Shown here: piece after piece, positions 56,969 through 64,000 of the stretch
Numbering within the stretch: the first letter of the stretch is position 1
Layout of the letters: each line of letters starts with the position of its first letter
Assembly: GCA_964016985.1 (NCBI GenBank)
Contig: OZ024825.1
Span: forward strand, 7,727,445 to 7,791,444
From: Anodontia alba
Lineage: Eukaryota > Mollusca > Bivalvia > Lucinida > Lucinidae
Length of the DNA: 64,000 bases
Reading direction: 5' to 3'
Notes under the pieces: model-generated
The model's input: only the letters and a program-made list of their open reading frames with translations
Told to the model about the DNA's origin: nothing
Database searches by the model: none
Made by a program: the position numbers and the translations under genes

Positions 56969-57467
56969 TCACTCGGTTGGAGTATTATCTTCTGTCATAT
57001 CTAAGTTATTTCCCTTTATTCTGGTGTCCATACTCTTGACTTGTCCATTGTACGAGAGCGTCTCTTGCCCCTTTAGACCTCCTAAGTCTTTTCTGTGAAC
57101 AATCACGTACACCATGAGATTGAGGACTCCTCCAATATTAGGAAAGATGGTCACCATATGAAATATAACGACAGGAACGTCTCCGAACAGCCCCCCCCCC
57201 CCCCCCCCCCCGGGCGGAATAAAGCGCTGCGGCACACCACTGAATGAAGAAGGTCAAAACAAACAACGACATGTTCCTTGCTGCCCTCACGGAGGCCTTC
57301 CTTCTATTGGAGTATTGTCCCAGGTTCTCACCGAGACGTGTAGCTTCCCGACGTATCTTTGTCCACGTGAATGTGTATAATCCTGTCTGTCTGTCTGTCT
57401 GACCAACAGTGGTACTGCAATAACACAGAGGCTGCCATTGCTGCCTTTCACTCCGTCAAAATTACAA
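56969..57467 (-). pseudogene. Last exon of a seven-transmembrane receptor, damaged
   Basis: A predicted acceptor 'tctgtttttcag' ends at 57468 (minus strand). The exon first reads FDGVKGSNGSLCVIAVPLLV, fitting the end of an extracellular loop and start of TM5. It then shifts frame at a (CAGA)n tract into LYTFTWTKIRREATRLG (TM5 end and loop 3), RRKASVRAARNMSLFVL and TFFIQWCAAALYSA (TM6). A run of about 24 C on the plus strand (57189-57212) breaks the frame again. It resumes LFGDVPVVIFHMVTI, FPNIGGVLNLMVYVIVHRK (TM7) and a polar tail with a stop at 56969. The basic loop-3 residues and the GGVLN..VY motif in TM7 support a G-protein-coupled receptor. I cannot name the family. Two indel-prone tracts cause both breaks, so this is either a recent pseudogene or an exon with sequence errors. 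Earlier exons would lie beyond 57467, and I did not find them. Confidence 0.65.
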
Positions 57468-57524
57468 CTGAAAAACAGACATAATAAATGGATCTCTCCG
57501 CGTAGAAAACGACCAAATGATATA

Positions 57525-57795
57525 TGCGACCAGCGTAGACGGAGATCAGCCTGCACAGTCACACTGTCTGATCTGAGTCGATATTGATCACTTATGTAAT
57601 ACATTGTATTGACGAGCAACGTAGATATTGATCAGACTGCGCAGATGCGCAGTCTGATCAGAGTCTATGCTGGTCGCATATAGGCATCCTTGGCTACCTA
57701 ACATGCGCCCAGAAGATTCTGATCAGACTGTGTGAATGTACAGGCTGATCTGAATCTTGTCTGGTCGCACATGTCCGAAAGTATGTCTTCTGACA
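57525..57795. repeat. Three successive F-type hairpins
   Basis: Hairpins at 57528-57590, 57612-57676 and 57700-57785 each have a GATCAGACTGxGCAGATGCGC-type centre and GCGACCAGC or CACATGTCCGAA ends. They lie just upstream of the receptor exon, in its presumed intron. Confidence 0.8.
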
Positions 57796-57944
57796 TTGCA
57801 GATCCTAGAACATTAATAATGTATAAAGAGACGTATAACATCAAATCATGGTCGTCATCATCGAGCATATGACCGATAACGAATCATGATGAGTTCCAAG
57901 CGATCCGTCAGCCAATACTACAGATCATATGCTATATAGCCCAG

Positions 57945-58390
57945 GTTGATCCAGAGAATTCTTTTGATCATATTCAAAAGAAGAATTTTCACAGTGTGAC
58001 ATCTATAGACCTTTGTTTATCACTAATAACCAGTCTAGTGGTGATGTCTTCCCAGGGATTTAGGGGAACAAGGGAACATGTCCCTTTACTTTCAGGAAAC
58101 AAGGGAACATGGGCAAATATTCTAAGGGAACTAGGGAACGGAACTAATTTAGGGGAAGAGGGAATATGGAAATGTATCTCACGGAACAAGGGAACAATGC
58201 CAATTATTTTTAGGGAACATGGACCCCCCTCCCTGCTATGAGGGCCTTAGTGATAAGCAGCCTCAGTACCTAGATATCACGAGGTCAAGGTTATAGTCTG
58301 ATGATGCTTCTCGATGAGAACCGAAAGTGTGACAGAAAGTGAAAATTCTGCTTTGGATATGATCAACAGAACTGTTGTGATATTCTATTC
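57945..58390. repeat. Fold-back with a GGGAACA repeat core
   Basis: 'ttttgatcatattcaaaaga' and 'gaattttcacagtgtgac' at the left pair with 'gtgacagaaagtgaaaattc' and 'tttggatatgatcaacag' at the right. The loop contains at least five spaced 'aagggaacatgg'-like motifs (58058-58225). Confidence 0.65.
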
Positions 58391-58607
58391 TGATGAACCT
58401 ATTCAGTGAATACCACAGCCTAGAGTTTTCCCTGACTGGCAGTTTTGGCATTGCTGACCCCTAAAGCCTTGTTCTGGACCCTAAAAAGCCAGAAACAAGG
58501 GTCCTTAGTTATACGTAAATGATATCAATCCAAAATTAATGCGATTTATCTATGGCTTTGACCTATTTGTGACCTTAAGAGAAAGAGTTATCATTGTTTG
58601 GGCAATA

Positions 58608-58803
58608 TTTAACCCTCAAAGAGCTAGGCAAATTTGTAGCAAACAACATTCTAAAATTGATTTTGTTATTTTTCAGAGAAAATAAGACTTGGCAGTGTAT
58701 GTGAATCGTTTGTCAGGCAGAATGAAATGTCATGCTTAATTTTCTTGAAAAAAAAAAATCAAAGTGCCCGTCTGCTGTAGATGTGATTAGCGATTTATGG
58801 GTT
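58608..58803. mobile_element. Family B fold-back, diverged
   Basis: 'taaccctcaaagagctaggc' to 'gatttatgggttaa'. The hairpin arms 'ggcagtgtatgtgaatcgtt' and 'gcagaatgaaatgtcatgct' pair poorly. Confidence 0.55.
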
Positions 58804-59018
58804 AATCTCTTTAAAACAACAAACTCCTAAATCTTATTAAATGACCCCTTAACTCCACAAAAAGGATTCCCTGGGACCTTTTAAATCCCTGTAAGAAAAC
58901 CTCTGACAGCCTCAGGTGTCTTTGGGACAGAAATCAACAACTAATACAAAGATCAAACTTTGTGCAATTTGGTCTGAGTCATTGCTGTCTACTTATAGGA
59001 TCATTTGAGACTTCATAC

Positions 59019-59172
59019 GAGGGTGAGTCAATAAATAACTAGCTTAACTTATTTCCGATTGAGATCCACCTCTTCTTTTTTGATGTAATTGCCCCTCTAG
59101 TGTGATGCACTTAGACCAACGGTGTTCAAGTGCCATCAGCCCAGTCTTCAATTGGTGAGTGTACCGATACTG
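59019..59172 (-). pseudogene. Mariner-like transposase C-terminal fragment
   Basis: The plus strand has 'acgagggtgagtcaataaat' at 59020-59039, a mariner-type terminal end. The minus strand just inside encodes LKTGLMALEHRWSKCITLEG followed by QLHQKRRGG and a stop, matching the '..RW.KCI...G.Y.EK' C-terminus of mariner transposases (family knowledge). The upstream part is lost where a family B element begins at 59175. Confidence 0.65.
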
Positions 59173-59174
59173 AA

Positions 59175-59365
59175 TCGTCACCACTCTCTGGGCAAGTTCA
59201 GCATTTGACAAATCGATATTTTTCTTAATTTTCCCAGTAAACAAGATTTATCATTTCATGCAAATTGTCTCAATTCGGGACAATTTGCATGAAATGTCAA
59301 ATCCTGGGAATATGAAAAGAAAATCTAAATATCGTGTGCTAAAAATTTCACCCAGAGTGATAATA
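59175..59365. mobile_element. Family B fold-back MITE
   Basis: 'caccactctctgggcaagtt', the hairpin 'catttcatgcaaattgtctc' / 'gacaatttgcatgaaatgtc', and 'cacccagagtgat'. Confidence 0.85.
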
Positions 59366-59406
59366 TCTGCGGTAGAATAGTCTAATCAAAGTCTGTCCTG
59401 CTGGTT

Positions 59407-59622
59407 TAACGCTTCGCATGCTGCGTACAAAATTTAACAGACATCATTTTAAAATCGTTTTCTAATTTTTCCAGAAAGTACGTTTTGACATTTCATGCAA
59501 AGTGTCTCCTTAGCAGATAATTTGCATGAAATGCCAAAACCTATTTTCTGGGAAAAATAACAACAAATATAATTAGTGTGTCGTCTGATGTTTTAGCCCT
59601 GAGGGTGGTAACGGATTAACCA
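59407..59622. mobile_element. Family B fold-back MITE
   Basis: TTAACGCTTCGCATGCTGCG to 'ccctgagggtggtaacggat'. The hairpin stem is 'acatttcatgcaaagtgtct' with 'gataatttgcatgaaatgcc'. Confidence 0.85.
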
Positions 59623-59934
59623 CAGCGTGTCGCATACAATACATGGTAGCCTATTTAATCGCCTACAAGATTGCATATGCAACTGAGAGAAGACTCAGAT
59701 CAGCCTGTAAACCCGCACAGTCTGATCAGTCTTTGCTGTCCATCTCAACGACTAGCATTGGGGGATCATGCAGACGATTTTATTCAGGTGTCTGAACACA
59801 GCCGATCGTCGCAGACCATGGTTCCAGTTTGAGTCCAGTCCTTTTTATTCTGGAACGCCGAAGAAAAACGATGCACACGGTACCAAACCAACCAACTTTG
59901 AGGAGTGTCATACGATGGTCAGTCACATAATCGT

Positions 59935-60146
59935 TGAACATTTAGCGTGCTTGGTCAAAATTTCAGCAGACATTTTGAATTATTTTTCTTAATTTTTCCA
60001 GAAAACAGACTTTGGCGTTTCATGCAAATGGTCTCCTTGGGAGACAATTTGCATGAAGCGTCAAAACCTATTTTCCAGGAACAAATAAGGGAACAGTCAC
60101 CAATTTGTCGTCTGCTGAATCTGCCCATAGAGTGGTAAAAGTTAAG
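59935..60146. mobile_element. Family B fold-back MITE
   Basis: 'aacatttagcgtgcttggtc' to 'agagtggtaaaagttaa'. The hairpin 'cgtttcatgcaaatggtctc' / 'gagacaatttgcatgaagcg' has matching substitutions in both arms. Confidence 0.85.
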
Positions 60147-60245
60147 ACTTAGTTTCATGGTATGTTACAGTAAATTTTATTAATGTCGTAGTATACTGAA
60201 ATACATTAAAAAACGTTACTTATATTTTATATTGTTCAATATTAA

Positions 60246-60598
60246 GTTAAACTTCAATGGCTCGAATACGTTTGAGACCGTGGAAATTTATTCGAGATAT
60301 GGTTAGTTCGAGCCACTGAGGATCAATCATGGCGTCAGGACAGAAAGCAAATGGTGATTACTTAAGGAAGTCTTTTTAAGCTTCCATACAAAAATGGTAT
60401 GTTTAGTGTAATTAGAATCGGCTCGATGATGCAATTCTAATAAGTAAACACAACATACAATTTCATGATAAAGTAAGAAAATGTCCTTTAATATTTGTTT
60501 TCTTGAGCTATCGGTATAATTTCATAAGGACTCAAAAACAAGTTTGAATTAGCCATGGTAAACGATCCATCGGTGTTCGAGCTATTGAAGTTCGACTG
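60246..60598. mobile_element. Family J-like MITE, left end eroded
   Basis: 'aaacttcaatggctcgaata' and 'gttcgagctattgaagttcg' are inverted, and the right end is completed by ACTG. An inner palindrome has 'tgtttagtgtaattagaatc' / 'gcaattctaataagtaaaca'. A family A copy starts at the next base. Confidence 0.65.
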
Positions 60599-60784
60599 CA
60601 TTACGAAAACACGCCTGTTCAAATATATTGAAAATTTCACCACCAAAAAGTGAAAATTTTCAAATGAAAAGTCTGGTATTTTTCATATTTCTGCTAAAAA
60701 CATAAATTGTGGGTACTAGTTAGAACCGCCTCGGCGAGGCGGGACGTTTCTAACGAGTACCTACCATCTATGTTTAAGAGCAGT
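60599..60784 (+). mobile_element. Family A MITE, copy A15, 3' truncated
   Basis: CATTACGAAAACACGCC to just beyond the core hairpin, then cut off after 'tgtttaagagcag'. The core has an extra 'gacgt' in one arm. Confidence 0.85.
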
Positions 60785-61159
60785 TTAATACAATATTTGA
60801 AATTTTGTTGTGAGATGATTCATACAGTATTATATCAGAACTGATTCTATTTTGTGGACTTATGGCTGTTTAGGACAAGTAAAGCCAAGTACTGAAATTT
60901 GCTAGAACAAACCATCCGTCATTAATTTACTAATAATGTCTAGCTGAATAAAGCTGTTTAATATTAAGTATTACTCCATGTGTTATATCCACTATACGAT
61001 CCCACGTGCCTATTATTCAATGTGTTATATCCACTATTCGATCAATGTGCCACTATGTAAATTAGGGGTGGCTATGGGTCAGTCACCTCATGTATCCCAA
61101 ATATGGACAAATCTGTTTGACAATCAAGTGAAGCATCTAAGATGTGCTTACAATGTACG

Positions 61160-61240
61160 GAAACAGGCAAACGGTACAGACCCTGATCAGTTGCCACATT
61201 TTGTGGCGTCTGATCAGGGTCTACACTGTTTGCACAAGCA
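61160..61240. repeat. Family C hairpin
   Basis: 'ggcaaacggtacagaccctg' pairs with 'cagggtctacactgtttgc'. The inner arms are TTGCCACATTTTGTGGCG. Confidence 0.8.
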
Positions 61241-61300
61241 TAACTCTACGTCCAATAACTATATACGTGGATGGGGTGGAGTAGGGGAATGGGGGTACTT

Positions 61301-63307
61301 AGCAATTAACTTTCTGAAATTTTACATATGTCGCGGTGAGAACGGAAGAACAAAATCGGTATATCCTGTTCACATTGTTTTCCCCATTCATGACACCTCA
61401 AATGTGAAAAGGACCCCTTCACATCAAACGATGCAGATCTGGCCCCGAGAATAGAAAACGTTTTTGTGCTCATTTGAGCTGAGCGAGATTTATCCTGCAA
61501 ATCAATCTGAGATGTTTGACAATTGCATGTTCTTTCTTGTTAACCATAACAATTAAAATTAAAATTCTGTGCTAATAAATATGAAAATGCCAACTATATT
61601 GTTGGCATTTTCATAATTATTATCAGAGAAATTTTCATGTCCAGCTGAGTTGAGCACGTATAACGAAAAGACAAGCTGGCTTCCTTCAAAAAAGGAATCC
61701 AATATGTGGGCTAGCTATTTTTGTTCTAGATAATTTTATAATCGGCTTTCACTAAATATCAGGAACAATGCTCCATGCTATTTTTATTGTCAATGCAAAA
61801 CAATTTTGTTTATGTATCAAAACAGAGAAGTAACAATGCAAACTATTAACAGCCCAAAAATGAATGGTCGACGGCAATATAAACCTGTACTGAATCTGAA
61901 TCATAGTTACTGCAGAACTGGAACATTTGATATAGAGTTTTATATCCAGGTCAGCAGGACATCATTGAACTTGCAGTTATTATTAAAAAGTTCAATCAAA
62001 AAATTTGTCAATTTTTTTTTCTTGACAATGTAGATTAATCTTCCTCTGATAAGTGCAACGAAATATTTGGTTTCACTTACCCGTACTAATCATATACTTC
62101 ACATCAAGATAAATTACTTACTTTCGCAAATACAAGGACATATTCAAGTTCTGCGATGGTAAGTAAAATACTCCCTATTTGCTGTCAGCAATTATTAACC
62201 CTAGTCCTGCTGAACCGAGATATACCTTTGCAAACAGTGTAGATCCAGATCAGTTGGCTTCTGAAGTAAGTATGTGAATTCATATCAACAATCTGGATCA
62301 AGTCAGCTGATTGGATGACAATTAGGAATGGGAGTGGCATCTTAATTTATTCAGCAGGACAAGGGTTAAAGGACACAATTAATTGATGCCCCTTTGTGAC
62401 TCTGTTGTCCGGCTACGTTAAAAATCTGATTGATTGATTGATTGCAAAAAAAAAACAACAAAAAACAAAAAAACAAAAAAACGAAACAAAAACACAAAAA
62501 CAAATGCTATCTCGTGCAGTCACAGTGAGAGATGTTCATTATTGCACCAATTCGGATATTCGTCCATGCGGAGAAGTAAAACGCACGGACATACCAAAAG
62601 ATGGCAGAGATGCAGGTGGATTGCAAATTTCCTTGACTGTTTCAAAAGGTACACGAATGATATTGAGTCGAAATATTTTTCAAACCATGGACTGGTTAAT
62701 TGAGCGTTGGGTTATGTAGATTCTTTTGATCTTGCTGTAGATGACTCTATGTTATTGCAATACATAAATGTTAAATTCAATGATGCTGATATTAGACGTG
62801 TTTTCAAGGATTCAAGGTGTGCAATATAAATTGAAAGTTTCCTTTGCAACCGTGTTGGGCTTGTACGATACATAAAGTTGAAGGAGCATCTTTAAAAAAG
62901 GCTGTTATTTTTTTAGGATCTTGGCCCAGTTGTTCAAAACTAACGATGTCGTTTGATAACATATCGTTAAAACTTGATCATTAAATATGGCATTTTTTTC
63001 AGCAAATATACCTGTGAATAAGATATTGTACTTACTAGAACAGTTAACATTTTGAACACTAACAAGGCCGTTAAACGATGCTTTGAAAAACTGGGCCCTG
63101 ATGTTTTTTAAACAAAGTACGGCCTAAAACACCTTAAGTTGTGTTAGTAGTCTTCTAGATCTGTTTTGGAAATCATTTAGTTCTGAAAAAGTCACTGCTC
63201 AACCAAAGGCTTTACAAGAAAGATTAAGGAACAAAATTATTAAATAATATTAAGGAAAAAACTGAAAGTCAAAGAGAAGTGGTATTTGAATATGTTGTAT
63301 TATTAAA

Positions 63308-63341
<34 letters not shown>

Positions 63342-63429
63342 AATTTGAGAATATACCATAACCTCATTACAACACTTTTTGGGATCCACTGAAAACTGAA
63401 TGTCCCCAAAAGAACTGGTATATTAAACG

Positions 63430-63473
<44 letters not shown>

Positions 63474-63706
63474 ACGTTTGTATCAATCAAGCGTTCCAAA
63501 AACACTGTTGAAAACCACAACAACTTTTCAATTTCGTCGATGTCTTTGTGGCGTGGGCCCTAAAAATTATAACCTCAGGACCCGAACTGTATATCCTTTC
63601 AATATGTTATACAGTGTCATGTAGATTACCTGACCGAGGACAAAGATCAACCAACACACAATACAATTATCCTGTCAAGTGAAATACAACATTTCTAATG
63701 ATGTTC
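61301..63706. repeat. Duplication B, copy 2
   Basis: Collinear with 33735-36152. It differs by a ~95-bp insertion near 61515-61608 containing the palindrome 'gaaaatgccaactatattgt' / 'tggcattttc', by simple-repeat length changes (poly(A) at 63309-63340, (AC)n at 63431-63474), and by scattered substitutions. It includes a D element (62198-62370) and an I element (62927-63097). Confidence 0.88.
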
Positions 63707-64000
63707 GGTAAGGCCTTGTTAGTGTTCAAAATGTTAACTGTTCTAGTAAGTACAATATCTAATTCACAGGTATATTTGCTGAAAAATAAATGCCATATTT
63801 AATGATCAAGTTTTAACGATACGTTAACTAACGACATCGTTAGTTTTGAACAACGGGGCCAAGATCCTAAAGAAATAACAGCCTTTTTTTAAAGATGCTC
63901 CTTCAACTTTCTATATCGTACAAGCCCAACACGGCTGTAAAGGAAAATTCAAATTTATATTACACACCTTGAATCCTTGAAAACACGTCTAATATCAGCA
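62784..64000. repeat. Inverted repeat running off the window
   Basis: 63713-64000 is the near-exact reverse complement of 62784-63069, leaving a 643-bp loop. The match is still continuing at the last base, so the inverted arm probably extends further into an inverted copy of duplication B. Confidence 0.85.

Overview
This is eukaryotic DNA from a large, repeat-rich, AT-rich genome. It has GT-AG introns, poly(A), (GT)n, (GA)n and (AC)n tracts, decayed LINE and mariner remnants, tRNA-derived SINEs and dozens of fold-back elements. The organism is most likely a marine bivalve mollusc. Three things point there: a 71-residue, 21-cysteine metallothionein of molluscan type, two RING-less B-box/coiled-coil/NHL-type proteins of the kind expanded in bivalves, and dispersed hairpins of the sort common in bivalve genomes. 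Genus is not determinable by eye.

Layout. 1-17 kb is repeat-rich and holds a diverged duplicated segment (35-2900 and 15147-16960), a 2.16-kb fold-back transposon with satellite-like ends and a 6-bp target duplication (3975-6130), a frameshifted B-box gene (8618-10353) and a decayed LINE on the minus strand (11453-13720). 17-28 kb holds the intact paralogue (23566-25284) and a composite repeat (20556-22473). The order duplicated segment - shared landmark - B-box gene occurs twice, about 15 kb apart, so it looks like an old tandem duplication with a dead copy and a live copy. 28-43 kb is mobile-element debris. It includes a perfect 148-bp spacerless palindrome (37065-37212), a first copy of a 2.4-kb duplication (33735-36152) and a dimeric ~145/295-bp satellite (39660-42180).

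43-52 kb is the main functional locus, a three-exon metallothionein gene (exons 43168-43195, 46906-47019, 51744-51817). Metal-response-element matches lie about 110-180 bp upstream of its ATG and an AATAAA lies downstream. Its two introns (3.7 and 4.7 kb) are mostly repeats. 52-64 kb carries SINE pieces, a damaged last exon of a seven-transmembrane receptor (minus, 56969-57467), a mariner transposase tail (59019-59172) and the second copy of the 2.4-kb duplication (61301-63706). That copy is followed by an inverted copy of part of itself running off the window end.

Fold-back (MITE-like) families, lettered here. A: ends CATYACGAAAACACGCC, ~275 bp, 14 copies plus a fragment. B: TTAACGCT.. ends with a CATTTCATGCAAATTGTCTC hairpin. 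C, D, E: TTAACCC-type ends around a GATCAGAC hairpin. F: ACGTACCTTCGGACATGTGC ends. G: CCCAGCTAGCATTCT ends. H: CCCAGCAAACAC ends. I: GGCCCAGTTGTTCAAAA ends. J: pogo-like CAGTCGAC ends with TA target. K: CCGTATTCGACC ends with TA target. L: palindromes sharing the A core. M: AGAAGGGA/TTTGCTCC hairpins. N: GTATATGAATGG elements with G or C runs. Hairpin families C-F yield many spurious short reading frames. Only the genes listed below should be treated as coding. Repeat-family names are local labels, and all similarity statements are by eye.
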